Source: Verrucomicrobiota bacterium (GTDB lineage Bacteria > Verrucomicrobiota > Verrucomicrobiia > Opitutales > UBA2995). Taken from it: a stretch of DNA of 7,470 nt. Shown here piece by piece: positions 1 to 6,286 of the stretch. The DNA is taken from positions 1 to 7,470 of the forward strand of contig JAPUIL010000820.1 of NCBI GenBank assembly GCA_027297085.1, given 5' to 3'. A program made the position numbers and the translations under genes. The notes below the pieces were generated by a model that saw only the letters and a list, made by a program, of their open reading frames with translations, did no database searches and was not told the origin of the DNA. The first letter of the stretch is position 1. The number at the start of each line of letters is the position of its first letter.

Positions 1-1313
1 TCATTTACTTACCCATTGGCACCTATGACCTCTGGCCGGAGGATAAAGCCGTAGAAATCGTGAACGGCCTCCCAACCGTTAGAGTCGGAAAGTCTTATAC
101 AAGTTCTCTCTTCACCGTAACTTCGGACAACATAAAGTTTCTGGGAGATGAGGATCCCCAAGGGAACCCAACAACCTTTTTGAACCTATACCTCTGGAAT
201 AAGGTGCCGTCGACTCAGTGGCTGGAGATCGTTAATCGGGATGGCTCTGTCAAGAACGTCCGCAGATATTTTATGTTTGTTCTCCAATCGGTTCAGAATT
301 TTACATTGAAGAATCTGGACATAAACGGAGGAGCGGTTCCGGTCAATACAGGCAAAAAATGGTATTCCCTGGATGACAAACGTTACCAGTGGGACATTAA
401 CCACAAAATGGTTGCCGCCTGGAGCCCACGTCAGGCCAAGAATGTTTTAATCGACAATGTTAATACTAAAAACTGGCGGGGAGAAGTTTATTACAACGGT
501 GGTGCAAATGGCGAAAAGTGGCTTCTTAAAGATGGAAAAATTTTGCGGACCAACAGTTCCTCGGTAAGCGGTTCCTTTGATTTGGAACTTGTCAATATGG
601 TCATTGCCGAATCAGCCAATGCTTCACTGGAATCCGCCATCTACAGCGAAAACGAAAGCACCTTTAACCGAAGAGTTTACAATCAGAATCATATTGCCAG
701 AGGATGCTCGTTCATAGGTCTTGATCAAAGCGGTAAAGGTGTCATGAAGAATCTACCCGGCGAAAAAAACTTCGGTGGCTGGTACTGCTTCAATCAAGAA
801 GGGACTTACCAAACGGTAACGGATTGCGATTTTAGAGATACCATCGCTGCCGCATTCGCACCTTGGTATGAATATCGAAACGGGTTTCTTTACAACAGCA
901 CCTTCGGACAAGTTTCAGGAAAGAGTTCGGGTAGTATTTTTTATCTGAACACAAATGCAAAAAAAGACTATCAGCTGGCAGGAGGCATGACTGAAATACT
1001 CTGGTTTGATAATGAACTTCATTTGAAGAGCAGCTTGCCCAGTCATCAAACGGTATTTACGTCTTATCCAGGCAAAGCCGCAATGGGAAATGAATCACCT
1101 TGGATATGGGAGGGATTCCACATTCGCAACCTATCAGATAATAAGATACGTGTTAATCGCTTCTGGGTAGATACCTGGAACCTTGAATCGGGAAGAGACC
1201 AGGCGGTTTTCAAAAACTTTACCAAAGACGAAACCATTACCTTCGATAAGAATTATTTATATAACACTAAGCCCGGTAAGATTCACCCGGTGTACCAGAA
1301 TTTCTTTCGCTAA
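1..1313 (+). CDS. Right-handed parallel beta-helix (pectate-lyase-like) protein, 5' partial
   Basis: The reading frame is open from base 3 and enters as I-Y-L-P-I-G-T-Y-D-L-W, so the gene begins upstream of the window; the GTG at 60 is an internal codon. A 'YLP.GTY' segment is typical of the first coil of pectate-lyase-3 and GH28/GH55-like beta-helix proteins. After it come repeated short strand motifs ending in Asn/Asp/Gly turns: FTLKNLDINGG, NVLIDNVNTKNW, LELVNMVIAES, ARGCSFIGL, VTDCDFRDT and GFLYNSTFGQ. This is the regular ladder of a right-handed parallel beta-helix. The C-terminus (NKIRVNRFWVDTWNL to VYQNFFR) is rich in aromatic residues, as in carbohydrate-active secreted proteins. The signal peptide, if any, lies outside the window. 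I see no catalytic signature that assigns a lyase or hydrolase family, so the substrate is unknown. The fold call is fairly safe; polysaccharide binding or cleavage is inference. Confidence 0.75.
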   Translation, partial: IYLPIGTYDLWPEDKAVEIVNGLPTVRVGKSYTSSLFTVTSDNIKFLGDEDPQGNPTTFLNLYLWNKVPSTQWLEIVNRDGSVKNVRRYFMFVLQSVQNFTLKNLDINGGAVPVNTGKKWYSLDDKRYQWDINHKMVAAWSPRQAKNVLIDNVNTKNWRGEVYYNGGANGEKWLLKDGKILRTNSSSVSGSFDLELVNMVIAESANASLESAIYSENESTFNRRVYNQNHIARGCSFIGLDQSGKGVMKNLPGEKNFGGWYCFNQEGTYQTVTDCDFRDTIAAAFAPWYEYRNGFLYNSTFGQVSGKSSGSIFYLNTNAKKDYQLAGGMTEILWFDNELHLKSSLPSHQTVFTSYPGKAAMGNESPWIWEGFHIRNLSDNKIRVNRFWVDTWNLESGRDQAVFKNFTKDETITFDKNYLYNTKPGKIHPVYQNFFR

Positions 1314-1334
1314 TCGAAGCAGGGAAAGTAATTA

Positions 1335-1941
1335 ATGAACAACTCGGATCAAGAAGCTAAACATGACTCAGGCGATTCGCTGCTTGAACGTATCTGGCAG
1401 ATCATTTTTCATTCGGCTTGGGGCCACTAAAACCTTCGATATTTTCCTTCTAAGGCTGATCGGTGCGAGTGTGGCTGTGGTCATGCTCGAAAGCGTCGAG
1501 TCGATCAACCAAGACCGCGGACTTCTACTGAAAATATTCGAATGAGTGATCGCGATCCTATTCACCATCGAATATACACTTCGCATCCGCGTAGTTCGAA
1601 GAAAGTCGCATTATATATTTAGCTTCTTCAGACTGGTTGACTTGCTGTCTATCAAACCTACCTACCCTGAGCTGTTTGTAGCTGGCACAGGACACTCTAT
1701 CATCATCACCACGGTTGAGCACGGCGATATTACACCCATAACCGTTTTTGGGAAAATGCTGGCTTCCATAAGGATGCTAACTGGCTTCGCTATCATTGCT
1801 GTTCCCACCGGAATCGTGACCGCTGAGCTGCATCGTGAACTTGAAGTGGTCAAGTTGGATACACGCGTCTGTGAGGACTGCGGGCACGAGAGTCATGTTC
1901 CCCAAGCCCTTCACCGCAACCTGTGCGGACACAAACCCTAG
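1335..1941 (+). pseudogene. Decayed voltage-gated potassium-channel-type (ion_trans) gene
   Basis: An AGGG (1321-1324) precedes ATG 1335. The first frame gives MNNSDQEAKHDSGDSLLERI then WQIIFHS, resembling the N-terminus of small six-helix K+ channels, but stops at TAA 1428-1430. The family sequence resumes one frame over at about 1412-1425 as TKTFDIFLLRLIGASVAVVM then LESVESI. It meets an in-frame TGA at 1543-1545, where relatives have Trp, then continues VIAILFTIEYTLRIRVVRRK and FSFFRLVDLLSI (S2-S3). Near 1700-1712 the frame jumps without a shift from S3 to the end of the pore, so the S4 voltage sensor, S5 and pore helix are missing. The filter reads TTVEHGD instead of TTVGYGD. S6 (FAIIAVPTGIVTAEL) is well kept, and the C-terminal zinc ribbon (CEDCGHESH...NLCG) has lost one Cys to Arg. 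About 200 codons remain against roughly 260-290 in relatives (from memory). Four independent lesions make this a pseudogene rather than a recoding case. Confidence 0.85.
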
Positions 1942-1990
1942 CACTGTAATAGTTTTCCAGAAAAACATATTGAAAGGAACCTTTTTCGAG

Positions 1991-2019
1991 TTGACATTAC
2001 TACAATTGTAGTAATTACT
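1991..2019 (+). promoter_or_regulatory. Probable promoter of the blaI-type/M56 operon
   Basis: A perfect TTGACA -35 box lies at 1991-1996. With a 16-17 bp spacer the -10 falls at AATTAC (2013-2018) or ATTACT (2014-2019); both match TATAAT poorly. Transcription would then start at about 2025-2027, at or next to the ATG at 2027, implying little or no leader. No Shine-Dalgarno sequence precedes that ATG, which fits. The -35 is clear; the -10 and the leaderless reading are inference. Confidence 0.5.
1996..2015 (+). promoter_or_regulatory. BlaI/MecI-type operator, perfect 20-bp palindrome
   Basis: ATTACTACAATTGTAGTAAT equals its own reverse complement. Its core TACTACA-AT-TGTAGTA (1998-2013) has the two-half-site layout used by BlaI/MecI/CopY repressors (TACA..TGTA). 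It sits between the -35 and the presumed -10, so bound repressor would block RNA polymerase. The next gene encodes such a repressor, making autorepression the obvious reading. A third half-site, TACTACA at 2019-2025, lies 21 bp (two helical turns) from the first. Confidence 0.85.
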
Positions 2020-2026
2020 ACTACAC

Positions 2027-2410
2027 ATGAGTAGAAAGAAGTTAACTCCCATGGAAATTGAGGTCATGCAGCAGTTCTGGCAACTGGGGGCAACCTCTAT
2101 TCGGGATATCCAGGATTCGCTCCCGGAAAACCGGCAAGTAGAATACACGACCGTTCAAACGATTGTATACCGGCTTGAAAAAAAAGGCGCTGTACGCCGC
2201 ACTCGCAAAATTGGGAACGCCCATATTTTCGAAGCTGTCTGGTCACGAAAATCGGCCATTGGATCTTTCGTGGAAGACTTTCTAGCCTTGTTTGGAGGAT
2301 CTGCTGAGCCGGTTATGTCTCATCTGGTAGATTCGGGGAAACTCAACTTGGAAGATATCAAAATGCTGGAGAACGCGGTTCGTGAAAAGGCAAAGGAGGA
2401 CACAAAATGA
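2027..2410 (+). CDS. BlaI/MecI/CopY-family transcriptional repressor
   Basis: This 127-residue protein matches the usual size of BlaI/MecI repressors. Residues 5-70 form the winged helix: LTPMEIEVMQQFWQLGATSI, then IQDSLPEN, the recognition helix EYTTVQTIVYRLEKKG (39-54) and a basic wing RRTRKIGN. Residues 76-120 (FVEDFLALFGGSAEPVMSHL and following helices) are the dimerisation region, where family members are cleaved to relieve repression. ATG 2027 is chosen because MSRKKLTPMEIEVM is the normal family N-terminus, although no ribosome binding site precedes it. The stop overlaps the next start as ATGA, so the two genes are translationally coupled. The palindrome in its own promoter points to autoregulation. 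Pairing with an M56 peptidase rather than a penicillin receptor means the inducing signal is not known, and I would not call it a beta-lactam regulator. Confidence 0.93.
   Translation: MSRKKLTPMEIEVMQQFWQLGATSIRDIQDSLPENRQVEYTTVQTIVYRLEKKGAVRRTRKIGNAHIFEAVWSRKSAIGSFVEDFLALFGGSAEPVMSHLVDSGKLNLEDIKMLENAVREKAKEDTK
2392..2399 (+). promoter_or_regulatory. Strong ribosome binding site for the M56 gene
   Basis: AAAGGAGG lies inside the last codons of the repressor gene, 7 bases before ATG 2407. It fixes the start of the peptidase gene, and it contrasts with the lack of any such site before the repressor gene. Confidence 0.8.
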
Positions 2411-3954
2411 TCGGGGAATTAATCAACCATCTCTGGCAATCCACATTATTCGCATTAGCCGCCTGTTGCCTTATCATATTATTCAGAAAGGGATCCAGCT
2501 GGAGCCGGCACTTTATTGCCTGGACCGCCATAATTAAGTTCTTAATTCCCTTTTCAGTTTTGGGCTGGGTGTTACCTTTTTCCACCGAGTCGGAATCATT
2601 CTGGAAATTTTCTTTTTTAAGTGGAGTACCTGAATTGGGCGAAAAAGCCTCGCTAACGAATTTTGAATACCTGCCCTTAGATATTCCAATGGAAGCAGTT
2701 ACTCCTGAATTTCCTTGGACCACTTTTATCATCTTTGCCTGGTTGTGTGGTTTTACCATACTGTTTACCAGGCGCTGGGTCCAATACCTGCGTTGCAAAC
2801 GAAGCATCGCAGCAACCAGCCGTCCTGCAGATAAAGGATGGCAAAACCTAGCCCAACTCATTTTGGGCAATCATGAGCACACCCCACCGAAAATCGTCTT
2901 AAGCGCGGATGAAAATCTGCACGCAGGGGTATTCGGTCTTGTTAACACTACGATAGTTATTCCTGAAAAAATGGATAAGGCTTTTGGTCCCAGTGATCGC
3001 GAAGCCTTCCTCAGGCATGAACTACAACATGTGCTGAAAAAAGACAACCTGTGGCTCTTCATTCAGAAGTGTATCCGCGACCTGCTCTGGTTTCATCCCC
3101 TGGCCTATTGGCTGGACATGCAAATCAGCAGCGAGCGCGAAATGATGCGTGACGAAGAAGTGCTGCAAAAAACCAATAACATAAAATCGTACATTAACTG
3201 CCTCATGAAAGCATCAAATATTGAACTACCAAGTAGCTATGCTACCAGCGTCGGGTTAAAAGGATCGCCCTTTGCTAGACGCCTAAAAGCGATAGCTTCG
3301 TATAAATCCAACGTATTGAAAAAACTGATATCGGCCACGGCATCAGTGACTACTATCATAGCCTTGGCAATCGTTTTTCTTGTATCAACTTCCCCAGTAC
3401 AAGCACAGGATGATGACGCTTACCGGGATGAAATTTCCGTTAAAGAACTTCTGCGGAAACACCAGGAACTCCAAGCGCGCATGGAGGAGTCAGAAAGAAG
3501 CCTCAACAATACAGCTGAGGAGTACGCCAAAGTCCAAATGCGGCTGAGAAAGGCCCTGATGAATAGTGACAACGATGGAGACCTCTCCCCTGATGAACTG
3601 GGAATAGCTGATCAACTTCTGGCCCGCTGGCAAGATGAGATGGAGGAACGTCAAATTATTGACGATCATGAATTTCTAATACGTTGGGAGGATGAAAATC
3701 GAGAAGACCTTGATAGAGCCGATGACCTTATGGAAGTAACCGAGGAGTCCATGAGAGCTCGTGATATTCTTAAACGGAAAAAATTACGGTTTAAGGATAT
3801 CCATAAAAAACTTCGTGACGTCGATAGCCTATCCGAAGAAAGAGAACTTAGCATCATAGAACAACATATGGTGGCTGAACTTAAATCCACAGCTGAAAGT
3901 CTGCATAGGGACTTGGCTCCTTACTTGGATGATGAAGATGAAAACGAGGAATAA
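2407..3954 (+). CDS. M56-family (BlaR1-like) membrane metallopeptidase with acidic EF-hand/coiled-coil tail
   Basis: The 515-residue protein has membrane helices at about 9-26, 37-57, 104-120 and 307-329. Between the last two is the cytoplasmic peptidase: HELQH (His204, Glu205, His208), then WFHPLAYW (228-235) and EREMMRDEEVL, with Glu245 as likely third zinc ligand and Asp249 in the conserved motif. In BlaR1/MecR1 this unit is activated by an outside sensor and triggers cleavage of the partner repressor. Here helix 4 ends in SPVQAQ (329-334), and the remaining ~180 residues contain no penicillin-binding motifs (SxxK, SxN, KTG). Instead they are highly charged and heptad-like, with one canonical EF-hand loop N-S-D-N-D-G-D-L-S-P-D-E (386-397). 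The C-terminus is DDEDENEE. The gene overlaps the repressor gene by ATGA and is followed by a terminator. The protease family is secure; calcium sensing by the tail is inference. Confidence 0.9.
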   Translation: MIGELINHLWQSTLFALAACCLIILFRKGSSWSRHFIAWTAIIKFLIPFSVLGWVLPFSTESESFWKFSFLSGVPELGEKASLTNFEYLPLDIPMEAVTPEFPWTTFIIFAWLCGFTILFTRRWVQYLRCKRSIAATSRPADKGWQNLAQLILGNHEHTPPKIVLSADENLHAGVFGLVNTTIVIPEKMDKAFGPSDREAFLRHELQHVLKKDNLWLFIQKCIRDLLWFHPLAYWLDMQISSEREMMRDEEVLQKTNNIKSYINCLMKASNIELPSSYATSVGLKGSPFARRLKAIASYKSNVLKKLISATASVTTIIALAIVFLVSTSPVQAQDDDAYRDEISVKELLRKHQELQARMEESERSLNNTAEEYAKVQMRLRKALMNSDNDGDLSPDELGIADQLLARWQDEMEERQIIDDHEFLIRWEDENREDLDRADDLMEVTEESMRARDILKRKKLRFKDIHKKLRDVDSLSEERELSIIEQHMVAELKSTAESLHRDLAPYLDDEDENEE

Positions 3955-4017
3955 GCAATCGCCGATAAAAAGCAGAATACTGCCGAAAATTTATTCGTAG
4001 TGTTACCCCATCAATCC

Positions 4018-4036
4018 CCTCACTTGGGGGGTGAGG
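4018..4036 (+). other. Small hairpin ahead of the terminator
   Basis: CCTCAC (4018-4023) pairs with GTGAGG (4031-4036) around a seven-base loop. No T-run follows it. It may help terminator function or stabilise the 3' end of the mRNA; the role is unknown. Confidence 0.4.
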
Positions 4037-4041
4037 ATCTT

Positions 4042-4071
4042 TGGCCCATCCATGTGATGGGCCATTTTTTT
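4042..4071 (+). terminator. Rho-independent terminator of the repressor/M56 operon
   Basis: TGGCCCATC (4042-4050) pairs perfectly with GATGGGCCA (4056-4064) around the loop CATGT, followed by seven Ts (4065-4071). The T-run is on the plus-strand side, so it ends the operon that stops at 3954. In the other direction the stem is not followed by Ts, so it is unlikely to serve the dehydrogenase gene. Confidence 0.9.
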
Positions 4072-4086
4072 GAACACCAATAAGCG

Positions 4087-4866
4087 TCATTGGGGTATCG
4101 GCCAAGTTTCGCCGGCCATGAATCCACCATCGACATATATACTCTGACCGGTTACATAGTCCGATGCCTTGGATGCCAAAAAGACGGCGGTTCCTATGAG
4201 GTCTTCAGGCGTTCCCAAACGTTTCATAGCCACTCTATTTTCACCCCATTCCCGTAAGGTTGGATCTACCCAAAGCTTCGCGGTCAGAGGGGTTTGAATA
4301 AATCCAGGGCAAATCGCGTTCACCTGGATATTGTGTTTACCTAATTCCACAGCGTGGGCCTTGGCGAGCTGACCAACTGCACCCTTTGTAGCAGTATAGA
4401 CAGAAACCTGAGCCAAAGCCACGCCCGTGGTTAGAGAACCGATGTGGATGATCTTCCCTTTCCTACGCGGGATCATATCCCTCACTACCGCCTGGGTTAA
4501 AAAATAGAGCCCCTTGAGATTTACCGCCATGATTGCATCGTAGTGTTCTTCGCTAACTTCCTCAAATGGCTCACGAAAATTAATACCTGCATTATTCACC
4601 AGAATATCGACCTGGCCAAACCGCTCAATGGCTGCATCTACTCCACCCTGCACCGAGCTCAAATCCTTCATGTCCATCTCATAGGCAAGAGCCTCGCCAC
4701 CAGCATTTTTAATAGTCGCTACCGCCTCATCCAATTCTGAACGTGTCCGCGCGGCACATACTACTTTTGCACCTTGCCTGGCTAACCCTTCGGCAAGTCC
4801 GCGCCCGATCCCACGACCAGCCCCCGTTATAATTGCCACTCGATCCTCTAAAGAAAATAAAGACAT
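4087..4866 (-). CDS. SDR-family NAD(P)-dependent oxidoreductase
   Basis: This 259-residue classical short-chain dehydrogenase/reductase has all the family landmarks. They are the nucleotide-binding TGAGRGIG (14-21), the structural NNAG (91-94), catalytic Asn116, Ser144, Tyr157 and Lys161 (YTATK), and the PG loop CPGFIQTP (186-193). The C-terminus YVTGQSIYVDGG is that of sugar or gluconate dehydrogenase-like and 3-ketoacyl-ACP-reductase-like members. CAARTR (37-42) after the second strand offers Arg40, which hints at NADP(H). I chose the ATG at 4866 because GGAG lies 7 bases upstream and MSLFSLEDRVAIITG is the normal N-terminus. The ATG at 4893 would add nine residues without a ribosome binding site. 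It stands alone between an opposing operon and a region of relics, so context does not reveal the substrate. Confidence 0.93.
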   Translation of the reverse strand: MSLFSLEDRVAIITGAGRGIGRGLAEGLARQGAKVVCAARTRSELDEAVATIKNAGGEALAYEMDMKDLSSVQGGVDAAIERFGQVDILVNNAGINFREPFEEVSEEHYDAIMAVNLKGLYFLTQAVVRDMIPRRKGKIIHIGSLTTGVALAQVSVYTATKGAVGQLAKAHAVELGKHNIQVNAICPGFIQTPLTAKLWVDPTLREWGENRVAMKRLGTPEDLIGTAVFLASKASDYVTGQSIYVDGGFMAGETWPIPQ

Positions 4867-4943
4867 GCAAAAACTCCATAGGCATCGATCCACTTTTGCA
4901 AGAGGTGGTTGGGAAAATGATCTTTCGTATAAGTGAAGCTGGA

Positions 4944-5024
4944 TTAGAGATGCAGCTTCTGGAACTTCTATCCTGAACCTGTTTTCAAATAAGCTTCGAA
5001 TTCCCGTGCGCTTTTCTCATTTGC
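4944..5024 (-). pseudogene. C-terminal remnant of a GIY-YIG nuclease gene (relic 1)
   Basis: Read on the minus strand, this stretch gives ANEKSAREFEAYLKTGSG, then TAG (4968-4970), then KFQKLHL and TAA (4944-4946). The signature 'EFE.YLK.GSG..F...H' is the C-terminus of small GIY-YIG nucleases, and the Glu of FE is in the catalytic domain. The TAG stands where relatives have Arg. Ten of 19 positions match the same part of the second GIY-YIG gene at the end of this window (AFEGYLKSGSGREFARRHF). Nothing recognisable of the N-terminal half is left upstream. A TGA and the hairpin repeat at 5071-5103 lie there instead. It is too short for certainty, but the motif match is specific. Confidence 0.6.
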
Positions 5025-5070
5025 AAGGCCCGTGCTCGATTTTCAAGCTTCGCGCTCTCCACCAAAGATT

Positions 5071-5103
5071 GGGGACATGAGGAAAATCTCCCATCATGTC
5101 CCC
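5071..5103. repeat. GGGGACATGA hairpin (REP-like inverted repeat)
   Basis: GGGGACATGA (5071-5080) and its exact reverse complement TCATGTCCCC (5094-5103) flank a 13-base loop that contains a further GGA/TCC pairing. The same 10-mer recurs at 5313-5322. Palindromes of this GGGGAC...GTCCCC type resemble REP elements mobilised by Y1 (RAYT) transposases; that comparison is inference. Confidence 0.65.
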
Positions 5104-5322
5104 GGTGATAAAAAGAATAGGAATAGGAGAATTCGAGATCCTCACTCAACGTTGCATGCACGGTATGGTTTATGTTGAAGCGATGCCGTTGAAACAACCT
5201 GAAAGGTGCGTTTGCTGTGGAGGCAACAAGCTGCATAGCAAAGGGCCTTACCAGAAGCGTGTGCGACACCTGGGGTGCTTCGGTCATCGCAGTGAGCTGC
5301 TGGAGATCAAAAGGGGACATGA
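5094..5322. mobile_element. Possible 229-bp non-autonomous element bounded by TCATGTCCCC / GGGGACATGA
   Basis: The segment starts with TCATGTCCCC and ends with the exact inverse GGGGACATGA, and encloses the transposase N-terminal remnant. This is how a MITE-like deletion derivative of an insertion sequence would look. Beyond the first ten bases the ends share little, and no clear target-site duplication borders it (left flank ends TCTCCCA, right flank begins CGTGACT). The alternative is two separate REP copies that happen to frame a transposase scrap. Confidence 0.4.
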
Positions 5323-5341
5323 CGTGACTATTGACAAGTAG
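5096..5341 (+). pseudogene. ISL3-type transposase, N-terminal zinc-ribbon remnant
   Basis: The 81-codon frame carries the layout of ISL3-family transposase N-termini. GIGEFEILTQRCMHGMVYVE is a beta-rich start, CVCCGG (Cys38, Cys41) opens the zinc ribbon, and KGPYQKRVRHLGCFGHRSEL then LEIKRG matches the 'RxVRxLxxFGxxxxLxxxxRR' stretch. Similarity ends at Arg73, exactly where GGGGACATGA begins (5313), so the second cysteine pair, the helix-turn-helix and the DDE catalytic core are all absent. Full-length relatives are several hundred residues. The frame opens within the left repeat at ATG 5096, and the true original start is unclear. It cannot be an active transposase. Confidence 0.65.
5313..5322 (+). 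repeat. Third GGGGACATGA copy at the transposase breakpoint
   Basis: An exact copy, in direct orientation, of the 10-mer at 5071-5080 and the inverse of 5094-5103. It coincides with the point where ISL3 similarity stops, so it probably marks an element end or recombination site. Confidence 0.6.
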
Positions 5342-5493
5342 TCCTAGCAGCAATGGGTACTCTTTGATCGTCCAAATCCTTAAATGCTGGAAGAGCCCCG
5401 AAACAGAACTTCTACTTGTATCGAATCTTTGGCGACACTCGCAGACATCGAGTGGTCGCGGCTAAGAATAAGTGACCGGGAAGCGGTGAAAAT
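5323..5493. other. No recognisable gene
   Basis: Frames on both strands here are short and give nothing I recognise. The plus frame beginning at 5384 runs antisense into the calcium-binding gene and has no ribosome binding site. The stretch may be further decayed DNA between the transposase remnant and the end of the minus-strand pair. Confidence 0.4.
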
Positions 5494-5515
5494 GATAAGA
5501 GGGTACGCCCTTATC
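5494..5515 (-). terminator. Possible weak terminator of the minus-strand pair
   Basis: GATAA-GA-GGG (5494-5503) can pair with CCC-TTATC (5508-5515) around TACG, with a two-base bulge. It lies 10 bases past the stop of the calcium-binding gene. On the minus strand it is followed by ATTTTC, a poor T-run. Confidence 0.35.
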
Positions 5516-5524
5516 GACAACGGA

Positions 5525-5887
5525 TTAAAATTGATAGCCGCGCGCCTTCCAGTAGTGCCAATCCAGGATGGCTTCTTTGGTTTCGGAATCGGCGTCGATG
5601 GGTATGGCTTGTTCCAACGGGATGGCGAAGTCGCCTGAATCACTTGTGATCTCGACGGATATTCCGTGCTCACAGTGTTCCTCAGGGATCAATGCGTCTA
5701 CGGTGACAATCTCATCCACCTGAAGAGGATTGAAGGGGTGCTTAATTCGAATTACAGCCGAAAAGGGAAAGGTAATTTTACCCTCAAGGTAATAATACCA
5801 GCCCATGGCTCGTTCTGTTTCATGGTAACAGTCAACGATGGCCTCATCATCAATTCGATGGTCGCGCTCTGGTTCTTCGGGAATCAT
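5525..5887 (-). CDS. CcbP-type calcium-binding protein
   Basis: The 120-residue acidic product has the full pattern of the small CcbP-type calcium-binding family: DHRIDDEAIVDCYHETERAM (9-28), GWYYYLEGKITFPFSAVI (29-46), a basic 'FNPLQVDEIVTV' strand, PEEHCEHGISVEI (68-80), FAIPLEQAIPIDAD (87-100) and ETKEAILDWHYWKARGYQF (102-120). In this family the acidic clusters bind Ca2+; CcbP of Anabaena is the named member. The frame is open further upstream to 6031, but ATG 5887 is chosen because family similarity starts at MIPEEPERDH and the upstream extension is basic and overlaps the preceding gene. It follows that gene as TAG-C-ATG, with one base between stop and start and no ribosome binding site of its own, so it probably depends on translational coupling. 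The cellular role is unknown. Confidence 0.85.
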   Translation of the reverse strand: MIPEEPERDHRIDDEAIVDCYHETERAMGWYYYLEGKITFPFSAVIRIKHPFNPLQVDEIVTVDALIPEEHCEHGISVEITSDSGDFAIPLEQAIPIDADSETKEAILDWHYWKARGYQF

Positions 5888-5888
5888 G

Positions 5889-6281
5889 CTACTGGTTGAG
5901 CAGGTAAAATGAATACTCTTTTTCTGCCGGAGTTTCCTCCTTAAAGGAAACCTGATAGATGTAGGAGGAAGGTGGTTCCGGATACGATTGTTCGCAATCT
6001 GAAACCACCCGGGCCTCTTTCGCCGCTTCAATCCGCATTAGAGACTGTGCAATTCCGGGAGTAATCTGGAAGTGGAGTTCAAAAGACATTTTATCGGTCA
6101 TTTGCCGGAGACTAATGAATGCCGTTATTTTGCCGTTAAAGCAATGCTCAATTGAAGGAAAAACGACTTGAGCGTAGAACTCAATAAACCTCACCACAAT
6201 TTCGAAATCATATGGACGACCAATGGTATTTTTAGCATTTTGCCTTCTTGAGAAATCAGTTCTTTTTAGATTTATAAACAA
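5889..6281 (-). CDS. Hypothetical protein, first gene of the calcium-binding pair
   Basis: I do not recognise this product of up to 130 residues. It ends PSSYIYQVSFKEETPAEKEY then SFYLLNQ and has a middle part (FELHFQITPGIAQSLMRIEA) that looks like a folded alpha/beta domain. It has no membrane helix or signal peptide. The main support is the arrangement: its TAG is one base from the ATG of the calcium-binding gene, on the same strand. The start is doubtful. The longest reading uses TTG at 6281, since an in-frame TAG at 6300-6302 blocks anything longer, and that start is only five bases from the divergent ATG at 6287. GTG codons at 6197 and 6194 (IVVRFIEF) are alternatives that would leave room for a promoter. 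A frameshifted N-terminus cannot be excluded. Confidence 0.5.
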   Translation of the reverse strand: MFINLKRTDFSRRQNAKNTIGRPYDFEIVVRFIEFYAQVVFPSIEHCFNGKITAFISLRQMTDKMSFELHFQITPGIAQSLMRIEAAKEARVVSDCEQSYPEPPSSYIYQVSFKEETPAEKEYSFYLLNQ

Positions 6282-6286
6282 AAGCC

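Noticed and set aside
1335..1545. Programmed frameshift or TGA recoding to make a functional channel
   Set aside because: A deletion of the sensor and pore, a mutated selectivity filter and a lost zinc-ribbon Cys are also present, so decay explains everything more simply.
2027..3954. Beta-lactam resistance regulon (blaI-blaR1)
   Set aside because: The sensor lacks every penicillin-binding motif and no beta-lactamase or PBP gene is nearby.
4867..4893. Nine-residue longer dehydrogenase start at 4893
   Set aside because: No ribosome binding site precedes it, whereas ATG 4866 has GGAG at the right distance and the usual family N-terminus.
5056..5063. CTCCACCA on the plus strand as a second tmRNA/tRNA end beside GIY-YIG relic 1
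   Set aside because: Only eight bases match, no T-loop or T-stem precedes them, and the orientation relative to the relic is opposite to that at the window end.
5384..5638. 84-codon plus-strand frame
   Set aside because: It is largely antisense to the calcium-binding gene, has no ribosome binding site and gives no recognisable protein.
5888..6031. N-terminal extension of the calcium-binding protein to 6031
   Set aside because: The added residues are basic, unlike the family, and overlap the upstream gene; family similarity begins at the ATG at 5887.
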